The notes beneath the pieces are model-generated. The model was not told the origin of the DNA. It worked only from the letters and a program-made list of their open reading frames with translations, and made no database searches. A program made the position numbers and the translations under genes. From the NCBI RefSeq assembly GCF_014207745.1, contig NZ_JACHJB010000002.1, positions 2,108,001-2,172,000 of the forward strand: DNA of 64,000 nucleotides, given 5' to 3'. Positions within the stretch are counted from its first letter, which is position 1. Each line of letters begins with the position of its first letter. Origin of the DNA: Nonomuraea muscovyensis. GTDB lineage: Bacteria; Actinomycetota; Actinomycetes; Streptosporangiales; Streptosporangiaceae. Of the stretch, positions 17,401 to 26,906 are shown in pieces.

Positions 17401-19327
17401 CGCCGAGGCCACCGTGTGGCGCGGCCAGGGGCGGATCATCGAGCTGCGGGACCCGGCCGGGCGGACCATCGGCCGCTACGTCCGCGGCTGGGGCAGGGTG
17501 CCCGAGCACAACGGCGCCGAGAACATCAGCACGGTCGAGCACCACCGCTACGCGTCCGGGACCCACCTGGTCGCGCCTCCCGGCCGGTGGTCGGCGATGC
17601 GGCCGCGCGACCTCGAAGGATCCAGGGCGCTGCGCGCCGTCGACGAGAAGAAGGCGCAGGCCCTGATCGACGTCGCGGACGCCGCGCTCGCCGCCGGCCT
17701 CATGCGGGTGCTGGACCCCGAGAGCGGTTACTCGGAGAAGGACGCCGCCCGCGACGAGCTGGCGGGACGGCTCCGCCCGCTCCTGCCGGAGATCGCCGAC
17801 GAGTCGCTCTGGAAGGGCGTCACGTTCCTGGTGTGGACGGCCGTCGAGTGCCGCGAGCGCGCGTTCGCCCTGCTGGAACGTCTGGCGCTGACCCCGCCGC
17901 CCCACCTGCGGCGCCCGGCGCCCGCCTCCGCGGCACCCACCGTCCCGTCCGAGAAGTCCCCCGAGCCGGACGATCCGGGGCCCGAGTCCGCGTACGAGAG
18001 GATCGTCCACTTCACCCGTGCCGCCGTCGACATCCCGTATGATAAGAAGATCGCGATCTTCCACGCCCCCGCCGTCAAGGGGGTCGAGAACACGCTGGGC
18101 CGCCTCGGCGCCGCCGTCCTGGAGGCCGCATGGAGCAACGGCGGCGGGCGCGCGCAGCTTCTGGAACTGGCCGCCGTCCCCGAACTCCTCCGTACCGACG
18201 GCACCTGGCACGTCGCCCGGCTGCGCCCGGAGTACGACCTCGGGCAGATCCGCTCGGGCCACGGCCCCATCGCGGCCGCCGCCGTCGCCGACTACGAGCA
18301 GGTGGGGCACGGGTACGCGGTCACGGCGCTCCTCTACACCCCGGACGGCCCCGACCCGCTCCTGTTCACCCGCAACCGCGCCGTCGAGCTGCGGACCTGC
18401 CGAGGCTGGGGCGACCCGGACCGGCTCCGACGGGCGCTCGACCTGATCTCCGAGAACGGCCCGCCGCCCGTGGACCGGGAGGCGACCGTACGGGCGTTCG
18501 CCGAGGCCACCGGCCTGTCACCGGCCCAGTGCCTGATCCTGCTGTCCACCTCGGCCCGCACGCTCTCCTGGCCGGACGGCTGGGCGCGGGGCCGCGTCGC
18601 CGCCTTCCGCAAGGACGACGCCGCCCGCGCCCGCGAACTCGACCTGACCGAGATCGAACTGCGCATCGCCGCGCTCTCCCTGGAGTCGCTCACCACCACC
18701 GACGAGGCCGTCGAAGTCGTCGAGCTGCTCATGCCCGACGACCCCGCCGACCTCTGGTGTACGGGCCCCGACCTGGACCGGGCGGTCGCGTGCTGGACGG
18801 AACGCCACCCGAGGCTCACCCCGCTCACCACCGAGCAGTGGGTCACTCTCGCCTCCGGCGCCGAGGACGCCCTGGAGGCACTGATCGCCCTGCTCGGCGA
18901 TCGTCCGTCCGTACCGCCGCTGGGTCACGTCGCCCGCGCTGCGAGGCTCCTGGCCGATCGCCTGCCCAAGGACCACCCCGCCCGTACGACCGCCGCCGCC
19001 CGCCTGCGTAACCTGCACGAGCACGTCACCAGCCCGGACACGACCCTGCCCATCGCCGCCGGGGTCACCTCGGTCACCGCCCTGGAACGAGCCGCCGGAG
19101 CGATCGCGGCCCACCTCCCGGAGAGCAGGCTCGCCATCGGCGAAGCCCTCACCCTGGACCCCGCCGGAGACGGCTACCGCGTCCACCTCCGCCCGTCCCG
19201 CTGGTCCGACCTGGACGCGCTGGCCGCGGCCCTCCGCCGCGGCGGCGCCACCGATGTCGCCCTGGTCATGGAGGACCTGCGCTTCCTCCGTTCGTCCGAG
19301 CCACTGGAGGCCGCGGCCCGGCTGTAG
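14468..19327 (+). CDS. Giant 1619-residue protein with DUF4132-like N-terminal module
   Basis: 1619 residues without signal peptide or clear membrane helices. The first about 250 residues resemble the DUF4132 module found in MolR-type proteins: CRTAAGRVLAKVPANVRKD, then VWDDPVWRETLADLVIAPI, IPHPLLLGDELPIWR, and later GIEIDLHWSG. In known proteins that module is usually C-terminal; here it is N-terminal. The rest (about 260-1619) is Ala/Leu-rich helical sequence, including tetratricopeptide-like stretches around FYEECARILAAAGSARFAA, a His/Cys-rich segment HGGPHCPHGSAHP (about 950-962) and a well-conserved-looking WHVARLRPEYDLGQIRSG block near 1240. DUF4132 proteins are often found with MoxR ATPases and vWA proteins in NTP-dependent conflict systems, but none of those partners is in this window. 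The ribosome site is weak. It sits between transposase and recombinase remnants, so horizontal acquisition is plausible. Confidence 0.75.
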   Translation: MGWIGIATGHELTVEGTRRPVLACRTAAGRVLAKVPANVRKDPTAVRLTALRDRLGEHARAVHDQVESWMVRSLPIPAVVFAAVWDDPVWRETLADLVIAPIVDGAPDLGRCALLREGAWTGADAFAIPHPLLLGDELPIWRGRNLTQVVEQVRREVWTRPASMDRTFGVVDTFGYMDARYESGAAFERRVHELGGRIKGDRARFTVHAPEPLGIEIDLHWSGPMSPAYLAWLSFTAGGREIGDIAWSEGVRILMALYADRTVDETEPVVEAAKAYSHYCDTHQGEPGTVVPSCITGPTRDVLLRAGAVLPGTPAGSDEDTCVAVRYEHSVLDEPVVELVRRAAVDGDKAEKSLYDLDPVAETGVGTVHAGPLGFLASALRRYPAHRARILAAHTDLRAARALAARKPGLARTALTRTGDDLETYAPELLPPFYEECARILAAAGSARFAAAFFERARAAEDAHALPVDEAALVAAHLTAGPDAAGTATLKMHGKRLAARHPAPGAYRWHRSLLTEWCEEAPDGADGALALADGWAALAKAAGHALGGPEDERAVRALLKSGCMESAPQALWKFVLPLLGPMARADAGIGRALLDILPLPAKDTPKAKSAAVSLLLGNLAGAGLTAPFTTSPGLAGAVAKNWLGRFLKLYAGLALPVAGLGDLLHDAGTRLRAEGLTCDDHEAVLGVDEDEVNRWEETAADLPLLDLLLDRGVPLARPRLLHTFKLYDRLASGAGTDLAAVAADPDWAPLLRDAIVGNVTNQLNVTEPAVPKQTAPETVRALTATPGTAQIVAAILAEHAERVPIQGLPDAHAALCDAERFTIAGVPGLLLDSVRTIATGTDPARALATTLSGGVLDELELPAFVPGHVNTITDYLEESGTDLLLIESGRLWEHKFRASVVTPDGVGPSHGFGTYESVSSRSHERTEARDLYDRCLIAVNGRVTVLDHGGPHCPHGSAHPAARRVVPADGERVAFPGGAEATVWRGQGRIIELRDPAGRTIGRYVRGWGRVPEHNGAENISTVEHHRYASGTHLVAPPGRWSAMRPRDLEGSRALRAVDEKKAQALIDVADAALAAGLMRVLDPESGYSEKDAARDELAGRLRPLLPEIADESLWKGVTFLVWTAVECRERAFALLERLALTPPPHLRRPAPASAAPTVPSEKSPEPDDPGPESAYERIVHFTRAAVDIPYDKKIAIFHAPAVKGVENTLGRLGAAVLEAAWSNGGGRAQLLELAAVPELLRTDGTWHVARLRPEYDLGQIRSGHGPIAAAAVADYEQVGHGYAVTALLYTPDGPDPLLFTRNRAVELRTCRGWGDPDRLRRALDLISENGPPPVDREATVRAFAEATGLSPAQCLILLSTSARTLSWPDGWARGRVAAFRKDDAARARELDLTEIELRIAALSLESLTTTDEAVEVVELLMPDDPADLWCTGPDLDRAVACWTERHPRLTPLTTEQWVTLASGAEDALEALIALLGDRPSVPPLGHVARAARLLADRLPKDHPARTTAAARLRNLHEHVTSPDTTLPIAAGVTSVTALERAAGAIAAHLPESRLAIGEALTLDPAGDGYRVHLRPSRWSDLDALAAALRRGGATDVALVMEDLRFLRSSEPLEAAARL

Positions 19328-19506
19328 TGACGTTCCCGAGGTGCGCGGGTGGTGGCAGGCGATCCAGTGGTCCCGGGCCGGCACCCGCATCCGGGGTTCC
19401 TCGTCCGCGCGAAAGGTCGCCGCCCTGCGCGGCGGGCACGCCGGTCTCGCCACGGCGCAGACGCCTTTCTGGCCAACCCCGCGCACGGCCACCCCCGCGC
19501 ACGGCC

Positions 19507-19632
19507 AACCCCAACATCCACCGCGCCGACACCTCAGCCCTCGATCGCGTCATTGCCCTGCTCGGTCGCGAACGGCCGCTGGCCGAGATCACCGCCGCCG
19601 AGATCGGCCCCACGCCCGCCGAGCTGTGGGGG
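19507..19632 (+). pseudogene. Tyrosine recombinase N-terminal remnant
   Basis: The segment SALDRVIALLGRERPLAEI followed by TAAEIGPTPAELWG resembles the SAM-like core-binding start of phage-type integrases. The frame breaks after GAGCTGTGGGGG, and the catalytic domain is absent. It sits immediately downstream of the giant gene. Assignment rests on a short match, so it is tentative. Confidence 0.4.
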
Positions 19633-19791
19633 CAAACCAGGCGCCGAAGCCGTCGCGGCGGTCACCAGCCACCTCGACCCACCGCCTCGTACCCCCACTG
19701 ACCAGCTCCTTCTCCTGAACGAGCCGACCTGCCCCCTTTCAGGCGTACTTGGGCCGCCTCCCATCATCGGCCTGGAGTACAGGCGTTCACA

Positions 19792-20083
19792 TCAGCAGTT
19801 CTCGGCCGACGATGCGCAGAATTGGACCTCGGGGTAGCGCGGGGATGGCTTGTCCAGCAGGGGCTGCGGCTTGCCGCGCAGGTGCAGGTCGAAGAAGGCG
19901 GCGACGTACTCGCGGGTGATGTCCATCGAGCGGGTTTCCTTCAGGCCGCCGCCGAGGTCCACGCCGAGCTGCTGGAGCAGCATGTCGTAGTCGGTGAAGG
20001 ACGGGTGCAGCGCCCCCTTCACCACCAGCCAGCGTTTCCACCCGGTCAGCTGCTCCCAGTCACGTTTCCAGGTGCTGTCGTCT
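19792..20083 (-). pseudogene. C-terminal remnant of a PAF-acetylhydrolase-like esterase
   Basis: On the reverse strand a frame entering at about 20083 reads DDSTWKRDWEQLTGWKRWL, then HPSFTDYDMLLQQLGVDLGG, MDITREYVAAFFDLHLRGK and PSPRYPEVQFC before the stop. This is the C-terminal part (His of the triad region plus final helix) of alpha/beta-hydrolase proteins annotated as platelet-activating-factor acetylhydrolase or chlorophyllase-like. The N-terminal two thirds with the GHSxGG nucleophile are missing. At about 20085 it abuts a response-regulator fragment on the opposite strand, indicating a deletion junction. Confidence 0.7.
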
Positions 20084-20089
20084 GAGGGG

Positions 20090-20273
20090 GCGTTCGATCT
20101 GGACGAGTACGTCTACGGAGCCCTGCGCTCCGGCGCCACCGGGTTCCTGCTCAAGGACGTTCGTGTCGCTGTCGACGGTCAAGACGCACCTGGGCAGCAT
20201 CTTCGCCACACTCGGTGTCAGGAATCGGGTGGGGATCGCAGCTTGGGCGTGGGAATCCGGCGTGGTGAGCTGA
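20090..20273 (+). pseudogene. NarL/LuxR-type response regulator remnant with internal deletion and frameshift
   Basis: From 20090 the plus strand reads AFDLDEYVYGALRSGATGFL then LKDV, the end of a NarL-type receiver domain. Directly afterwards, in a shifted frame from 20160, it reads LSTVKTHLGSIFATLGVRNR then VGIAAWAWESG and a stop at 20271-20273, the recognition helix and C-terminus of a LuxR-type HTH. About 60-80 residues between these parts, and the whole N-terminal half of the receiver, are gone. This is a clearly dead gene. Between 20274 and 20388 nothing else is recognised. Confidence 0.8.
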
Positions 20274-20388
20274 GCAACGGAGGGGTTGCCGGGATACAAC
20301 CTCAGCCCATGGCCCAGGGGGAGAACACCGCGGGCCGGAAGGACGCCGCCGCCCAGTAGTACTTTGTCAGTTCGGGATCTTTGTGAGG

Positions 20389-23300
20389 CTAGGCGTCGCT
20401 GTCGAAGAGGTGCAGCCGGTGGGCGGTGGCGGCGGCCTCGCCTCGGGAGGCGGCGCCGAGCTTGGCCAGGATGTTGGAGACGTGCACGCTGACGGTCTTG
20501 ACCGCGATGAACAGCTCGCCGGCGATCTCCCGGTTGCTCCGCCCGTCGGCCACCAGCCGCAGCACCTCCCGCTCCCGCGCCGTCAGCCCCAGCGGCGGCG
20601 CATCGGGGACCGCCTCCGGCGCCCCGTCGGTGCCCGGACCACCCCCGGCGACGATCCTGGCGCGCCTGGCCGTGCCGTCGAGCTCGGCGACCAGCGGCGC
20701 CGCGCCGAGCCGGTCGGCGAGCTCCCGGGAGCGGGCCAGCCGGTCGGCCGCCTGCTGCCGGTCGCCCAGCGCGAGGGCCGCGTGCGCGGCGGCCGCCAGC
20801 GCGCGGGCCTCGGAGTAGGGCTGCCGGAGCGCCGCCCAGGCCGCCGCCGCCTCGTCCCACGCCATGAGCCGCCCCGCCGCGACATCCCCAGGCCCCGGCC
20901 CCGAAGCCTCGACCCCGGACCGCGGCCCCGCGTGGACACCGTCCCCGACGTCGAGCGGCACCGCCTGAAGCGGCACCGCCTGAAGTGGCACCGCCTGAAG
21001 CGACCCGGCGGCGAGGGCGAGCGGCGCCCCCGGCCCGGCGCCGGCCGCCGCCGCGGGCCACGTCAGGGCGGTGAAGGTCAGCCACTGGGCGCGCTGCAGG
21101 TCGCCCTCCACCCCGAGCCGCCGCGCCGGCGGCCACAGCTCCGGCAGCAGCGGCTCGCCCAGTTGGGCGAACGCCACCAGCGCCGGCCACGAGTAGCGCG
21201 CGCTGACCATGAAGTCCTGCTCGCGCAGCGTGCGCTCGGCCGCCTCCCGCGCCTCGTCCACGCGGCCCCGGGCGACCAGCAGCGCGACCTCCCGGCAGGC
21301 GTGCGGCAGGAGGTTCTGGGCACGGAAGGCGCCGCGCGACAGGATGCGGCGGGCGGTCTCGTGGAGCTCCTCCGCCCGGTCGAGCTGCCCGCGGGCCAGC
21401 GCGATGTCGGTGGCGAACCCCTGCAGGCTCGCCTGGGTGGGCGGCGGCGGGACGTGGTCGAGGGCCCGGTCGATGACCTCCAGCGCCTCGTCCCAGCGAC
21501 CGAGCGACACCAGCGGCTCGGCGAGGTTGATCGCCAGGAAGGTGCCCGAGGTGCGCACCAGGCCCTGCCGTTCGGCTTCGGCGATGCCCTCGCGCGCCAC
21601 CCCGGCCGCCCTCTCGTGCCGGCCGGCGCCCTCCAGCACGTCGGACTCGGAGATGGCGCTGCCCATGAGGGCGTTGGGGTCGCCGGCGGCCAGCGCGAGC
21701 CGCCGCACCTCGGCGAAGGCGCCCAGCTCCTCGTCGATCCGGGAGAACCGCTGGCACAGCCCCCAGGTCAGCGCGATGAGGGCGTTGGCCTCGACGGCGG
21801 GCTCCCCTGCCTGGCGGGCCAGCTCGATGGCGCGCTGGGCGGTGGCGATCCGCTCGTGCCACACGTCGGGGTCGTGCAGCACCCGCGCGAGGTTCTCCAG
21901 CACCTGGGCGCGCAGCTTGAGCGGCCCGCCGTCGGCCATCAGGGCGGCGGCCTGCCGCAGGTCGTCGAGGTAGCCGAACCTGCCGAGCGAGTAGCGGATC
22001 GCGCCGCGCCGGCGCAGCAGGCGGGCGGCCCTGATCGGGTCGGCGTCGGGGTCGACCTCGGCCATCGCGGCACCGGCCAGGGCGATGCCGCGCTCGAACT
22101 CGCCCGCCAGGTGGGCGACCGTGGCGGCCTGCCCCAGCACGTCGACGTGCGCGCACCCGATGCGCGCCGCCGCGTCGGGCACCTGACTCCACAGCTCCAG
22201 CACCCGGGACAGCATCCGCAGCTGCTCACCATAGGCGGCTGACCTGCGCGCGGCGGCGGCGGCCTTCCAGGCGCTGACGAGCGCCGAGGTGGCGTCGTGG
22301 GCGGCGTGCCAGTGGTGGGCCAGCTCGATCGCGCCGCGCGGCTCGGGCAGCAGGGACGGGTGGCGTTCGATGGCCTCGGCGAAGCGGGTGTGCAGGCGGG
22401 TGTGCTCGCCCGGCAGCAGGTCGTCGTGGAGGGCTTCGCGGATGAGCGCGTGGCGGAACGCGTAGCCCTCGCCGTCGACCACGAGGACGTTGCCGGCGAC
22501 CGCGGGGCGCAGCGCCTGGGACAGGGCTCCGTCGTCGAGGCCGCTGACGGCGGTGAGCAGGGCGTGCTCGATGCGCTGGCCTCCCGCGCTGGCCACGCGC
22601 AGCAGCTCCTGGGTCTCCTCGGGCAGCCGCTCGACCTTGGCGAGCAGCAGGTCGCGCAGCGACTCGGGCAGCGTGTCGCCGCCGGTCTCGCCCAGCAGCA
22701 CCTCGACGAACAGCGGGTTGCCCTCGCTGCGCTCGTAGATCAGCTCGATGTCGGCGGCGGACGGCTCGCGGTCGAGGATGCCGGTCGCCTGCGCGACCAC
22801 CTCGCGGCGGGTGAGCCGGCGCAGCTCCAGCCTGCTCACCCAGCCGACCCGCCCAAGCTCGGCGAGCAGCGGGCGCAGCGGGTGGGTGCGGTGCAGCTCG
22901 TCGGACCGGTAGGTGACGAGGATCAGCAGCCGCGCGTCGGAGCGCTGGTAGCGCACCAGGAACGACAGCAGGTCGCGGGTCGAGCGGTCGGCCCAGTGGG
23001 CGTCCTCGATGACGAGCACCGTCGGCTGGTCCTCGGCGAGCCGCTCCAGCAGGCCGAGCATCTGCTCGAACAGCCGGGCGCGCGCCTCGGGGCCGTCCTT
23101 GTCGGGCTCGCCGAACTCCGGCAGCAGCCGGGCGAGCCCCCGGGTGTGGCCGCCCGGCACGAGCGCGGTGACGCCGTCACGGCCGCGGCCGCGCACCAGG
23201 CCGCGCAGGACGGCGCTGAACGGCGCGAACGGCAGGCCGTCGGTGCCGAGCTCCAGGCAGCCGCCGACGAGCACCAGGACGCCGTCGGCGCGCTGCTCGA

Positions 23301-23460
23301 ACTCGTGGACCAGCCGAGTCTTGCCGACGCCGGCCTCCCCGCCGACGAGCACGGTGGCGGCGGCGCCCGCCCGCGCGCGGGCCAGCGCCTCGCCGAGCGC
23401 GGCCAGCTCGCCGCCCCGGCCGGCGAACACCGGGCTCACCATGTGCGTCGTCACGCCCAC
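20389..23460 (-). CDS. LAL-type (large ATP-binding LuxR) transcriptional regulator
   Basis: 1023 residues from GTG 23460; an internal ATG at 23442 is an alternative start. The N-terminus has an AAA/STAND ATPase with Walker A VLVGGEAGVGKTRLV (about 37-51) and Walker B VLVIEDAHWADRSTRDLLSF (about 148-167). The middle (about 400-900) is alpha-helical, TPR-like. The C-terminus is a LuxR HTH: LTAREREVLRLVADGRSNRE, then KTVSVHVSNILAKLGA. Such MalT/LAL proteins are ATP-dependent activators, often of carbon use or secondary metabolism. No effector or target is apparent; it is divergent from a DUF402 gene 132 bases away. A short Pro-Leu repeat lies in the linker region. Confidence 0.92.
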   Translation of the reverse strand: MGVTTHMVSPVFAGRGGELAALGEALARARAGAAATVLVGGEAGVGKTRLVHEFEQRADGVLVLVGGCLELGTDGLPFAPFSAVLRGLVRGRGRDGVTALVPGGHTRGLARLLPEFGEPDKDGPEARARLFEQMLGLLERLAEDQPTVLVIEDAHWADRSTRDLLSFLVRYQRSDARLLILVTYRSDELHRTHPLRPLLAELGRVGWVSRLELRRLTRREVVAQATGILDREPSAADIELIYERSEGNPLFVEVLLGETGGDTLPESLRDLLLAKVERLPEETQELLRVASAGGQRIEHALLTAVSGLDDGALSQALRPAVAGNVLVVDGEGYAFRHALIREALHDDLLPGEHTRLHTRFAEAIERHPSLLPEPRGAIELAHHWHAAHDATSALVSAWKAAAAARRSAAYGEQLRMLSRVLELWSQVPDAAARIGCAHVDVLGQAATVAHLAGEFERGIALAGAAMAEVDPDADPIRAARLLRRRGAIRYSLGRFGYLDDLRQAAALMADGGPLKLRAQVLENLARVLHDPDVWHERIATAQRAIELARQAGEPAVEANALIALTWGLCQRFSRIDEELGAFAEVRRLALAAGDPNALMGSAISESDVLEGAGRHERAAGVAREGIAEAERQGLVRTSGTFLAINLAEPLVSLGRWDEALEVIDRALDHVPPPPTQASLQGFATDIALARGQLDRAEELHETARRILSRGAFRAQNLLPHACREVALLVARGRVDEAREAAERTLREQDFMVSARYSWPALVAFAQLGEPLLPELWPPARRLGVEGDLQRAQWLTFTALTWPAAAAGAGPGAPLALAAGSLQAVPLQAVPLQAVPLDVGDGVHAGPRSGVEASGPGPGDVAAGRLMAWDEAAAAWAALRQPYSEARALAAAAHAALALGDRQQAADRLARSRELADRLGAAPLVAELDGTARRARIVAGGGPGTDGAPEAVPDAPPLGLTAREREVLRLVADGRSNREIAGELFIAVKTVSVHVSNILAKLGAASRGEAAATAHRLHLFDSDA
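20956..21000 (-). repeat. Three 15-bp tandem units inside the LAL gene
   Basis: The unit cggcaccgcctgaag occurs three times head to tail (the third has one T for C), giving the pentapeptide LQAVP three times in the encoded protein. It lies in the linker before the HTH domain and is likely slippage-prone. No function is implied. Confidence 0.85.
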
Positions 23461-23592
23461 AAGGATGCCATCCGGCCCCGACAGGATCGGCCGCGCCCGA
23501 TGGCGTACGGGTTACGCGCGGGAGTCCGGGCGTGATACCTCCGCCCCGAAATCGGCGCGACCGGCCGCGGCGGGGTTCGGTAGCGTGCCCGC

Positions 23593-24138
23593 GTGACCCA
23601 GATCAAGGTGGTGTACACGAAGTACGGCGGCGCGCTGCACTGGAACCATCCCGGCACGCTCCTCGGCGAGGACGACCACGGCGCCTGGGTGTCGGTCCCC
23701 GCCGGCACGCTCGCCAGCAAGGGCGCGGAGCCGCCGGTCCCCTGGGAGACGGCGATCGTCATGCTGTTCCCCCGCGACGGCTGGTGGACGGCCACGTTCC
23801 ACACGCCGCCGCACCCGTTCGAGGTGTACGTGGACGTCACGACGGTCCCGCTGTGGCGTGGCGGCGAGGTCACCATGGTCGACCTGGACCTCGACGTGAT
23901 CCTGATGCGCGACGGCAGGCTGCTGCTCGACGACGAGGACGAGTTCGCCGAGCATCAGGTCACCCTCGGCTACCCGGCCGACGTGGTGGCCCGGGCGCAG
24001 GAGACGGCCCGCCGGCTGCTGGCCGCCGTCGGGCACCGTGAGACCCCCTTCGACGGCGCCCACGTCCTCTGGTTCGACCGCGCCCTGCCGGGGTCACCGT
24101 CCGGGGCTTGTCCGCGGGGCGGTCCGGTTTCATCCTGA
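23593..24138 (+). CDS. DUF402 family protein
   Basis: 181 residues from GTG 23593. The DUF402/FomD-like core is visible: VYTKYGGALHWNHPG near the N-terminus, WWTATFHTPPHPFEVYVDVT (about 57-76), then VDLDLDVILMRDGRLLLDD and DEFAEHQVTLGYP. These blocks supply the acidic and basic residues of the nucleoside-diphosphatase active site in FomD-type proteins. Many actinomycete members are uncharacterised; phosphatase activity on nucleotides is the family-based expectation. The TAGCGT hexamer at 23581-23586 lies at leaderless distance from the GTG. A membrane protein gene follows after 4 bases and is probably cotranscribed. Confidence 0.88.
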   Translation: MTQIKVVYTKYGGALHWNHPGTLLGEDDHGAWVSVPAGTLASKGAEPPVPWETAIVMLFPRDGWWTATFHTPPHPFEVYVDVTTVPLWRGGEVTMVDLDLDVILMRDGRLLLDDEDEFAEHQVTLGYPADVVARAQETARRLLAAVGHRETPFDGAHVLWFDRALPGSPSGACPRGGPVSS

Positions 24139-24142
24139 AGGC

Positions 24143-24841
24143 GTGACGACAGCGCCCCCCGGGGATGACGGCGGGGTGGACGAGGGCCCGGCGGAGGGCC
24201 CCTCGTCCGCCGCGGACTCGCAGCAGGCGAGCCGGACGCCCGCCGACGACGACATCTCGGCGGGATGGATCCTGGGCGGCCTCGCCGGATGGTTCATCGT
24301 CGTCGCTCCCGGCCTCATCGGCCTCGTGGCGGGGCTGACGGGTACGCCCTCCGAAGGCCCGGCGTTGGACCAGCTGCTGGACCGTTACTACTGGTGGGTC
24401 GCTCTCGGACTCCCGGCAGGCATCGTGGTCGTCGGCGGATCGGTGTGGGGGGTGACCAGCGGGGTCTCGTCGCTGCTGGCCCGGCGCAGGAACCGCGTCA
24501 GACGCCGTGAGCTCGTCCTGACCGAACGGGCGAAGGGCCTGCAGAACATGGTCCGCGAGGCGCAGATCGTCTCACGCGACCTGGAGCGCTATCTCGAGGA
24601 GCGGCTGGACGCGCTGCAGCAGCTCAGCGCGCAGGTGGACCACCAGGAACGGCTGGCCTCCCTGTCCCCCGAACAGGTCGAGGCCCTCAACACCGCGCTG
24701 CGCCGCCAGTTCGCGGGCCACCGGCGTTCGGGCCTCGTCCAGCAGGTCGTCTTCCTCGTCCTGGCGTTCGTGCTCGGGTTCGTCGTCAACTGGCTCTCCG
24801 AGCCGGTGCTGGCCCAGCTGAGCCGCTGGTGGTCCGCCTAG
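24143..24841 (+). CDS. Membrane protein of unknown function with cytoplasmic coiled coil
   Basis: 232 residues from GTG 24143, five bases after the previous stop. An acidic, Ser/Ala-rich N-terminal tail (1-37) precedes a hydrophobic segment GWILGGLAGWFIVVAPGLIG (about 42-61) and a second, WWVALGLPAGIVVVGGSVWG (about 84-103). A charged helical region about 110-190 (RRRELVLTERAKGL, LERYLEERLDALQQLSAQ) looks like a coiled coil. A third hydrophobic segment lies near the C-terminus (VVFLVLAFVLGFVVNWL). No family recognised. It is probably expressed with the DUF402 gene. Confidence 0.78.
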   Translation: MTTAPPGDDGGVDEGPAEGPSSAADSQQASRTPADDDISAGWILGGLAGWFIVVAPGLIGLVAGLTGTPSEGPALDQLLDRYYWWVALGLPAGIVVVGGSVWGVTSGVSSLLARRRNRVRRRELVLTERAKGLQNMVREAQIVSRDLERYLEERLDALQQLSAQVDHQERLASLSPEQVEALNTALRRQFAGHRRSGLVQQVVFLVLAFVLGFVVNWLSEPVLAQLSRWWSA

Positions 24842-24850
24842 CGGGACGGG

Positions 24851-25987
<1,137 letters not shown>

Positions 25988-25993
25988 GGGTGG

Positions 25994-26905
25994 TCAGCCT
26001 TTCGACAGGGCCTGGACGACGCGGGACGGGCTGGGGCGGCCGAGCAGGCCGGCCAGCCAGGTGCTGGTGGCCACGAGCCTGTCGAGGTCGAGGCCGGTCT
26101 CGATGCCCAGGCCGTGCAGCATCCAGACGAGGTCTTCGGTGGCGAGGTTGCCGGTGGCCGACTCGGCGTACGGGCAGCCGCCGATGCCGCCCGTGGAGGC
26201 GTCGACGGTGGTGACGCCCGCCTGGAGCGCGGCCAGCGTGTTGGCGAGGGCCTGGCCGTAGGTGTCGTGGAAGTGCACGGCGAGCCGGTCGGTGGCGTCG
26301 AACGCCTCGATCAGCTCGGTCACGTGGCCCGGCGTGGCGACGCCGATGGTGTCGCCGAGCGACAGCTCGTAGCAGCCGAGCCCGAGCAGGCGCCGCCCGA
26401 CGGAGACCACCTGGGATACGGGCGTCGGCCCTTCCCACGGGTCGCCGAAGCACATCGACACGTACGCCCGGACCCGCACCCCCGCCTCCAGCGCGCGGGC
26501 CACGACCGGCTCGAACATGTCGAACTGGCTCTCCAGGCTGCGGTTGAGGTTCTTGGCGGCGAACGTCTCGGTGGCGCTGGCGAACACCGCGATCTCGGCC
26601 ACGCCGTGCGCCAGCGCCCGGTCCAGGCCGCGCTCGTTCGGCACGAGGACCGGGTAGCGCACGCCCGGCCTGCGGTCGAGCCGGCCGAGCAGCTCGTCGG
26701 CGTCGGCGAGCTGCGGCACCCACCGGGGGTGGACGAAGCTGGTCGCCTCGATCACCTTGTGCCCGGCGTCGGCCAGGCGGGAGATGAACTCCGCCTTCAC
26801 CTCGGCGGGCACGGTCGCCGGCTCGTTCTGCAGGCCGTCGCGCGGGCCGACCTCGTAGACCGTGACGTGCTGCGGGAGCCCTTCCATCGGGTACGGGCGG
26901 CGCAT
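25994..26905 (-). CDS. Hydroxymethylglutaryl-CoA lyase
   Basis: 303 residues. The start at 26905 is preceded by GGAGAGGAGG at the end of the upstream gene and leaves one base between the two genes. The TIM-barrel signature is present: VTVYEVGPRDGLQNEPATVP (catalytic Arg-Asp), IEATSFVHPRWVPQLADADE, SLGDTIGVATPGHV, and AVHFHDTYGQALANTLAAL with the metal-binding His pair. The conserved GGIGGCPYAESATGN segment contains the catalytic Cys loop. The enzyme cleaves 3-hydroxy-3-methylglutaryl-CoA into acetyl-CoA and acetoacetate, the last step of leucine degradation. The 3-methylglutaconyl-CoA hydratase needed before it is not in the window. Confidence 0.95.
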   Translation of the reverse strand: MRRPYPMEGLPQHVTVYEVGPRDGLQNEPATVPAEVKAEFISRLADAGHKVIEATSFVHPRWVPQLADADELLGRLDRRPGVRYPVLVPNERGLDRALAHGVAEIAVFASATETFAAKNLNRSLESQFDMFEPVVARALEAGVRVRAYVSMCFGDPWEGPTPVSQVVSVGRRLLGLGCYELSLGDTIGVATPGHVTELIEAFDATDRLAVHFHDTYGQALANTLAALQAGVTTVDASTGGIGGCPYAESATGNLATEDLVWMLHGLGIETGLDLDRLVATSTWLAGLLGRPSPSRVVQALSKG

Positions 26906-26906
26906 C

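Noticed and set aside
19328..19520. Small ORFs just after the giant gene
   Set aside because: Short, Arg/Pro-rich, overlapping in several frames, without ribosome sites or family similarity.
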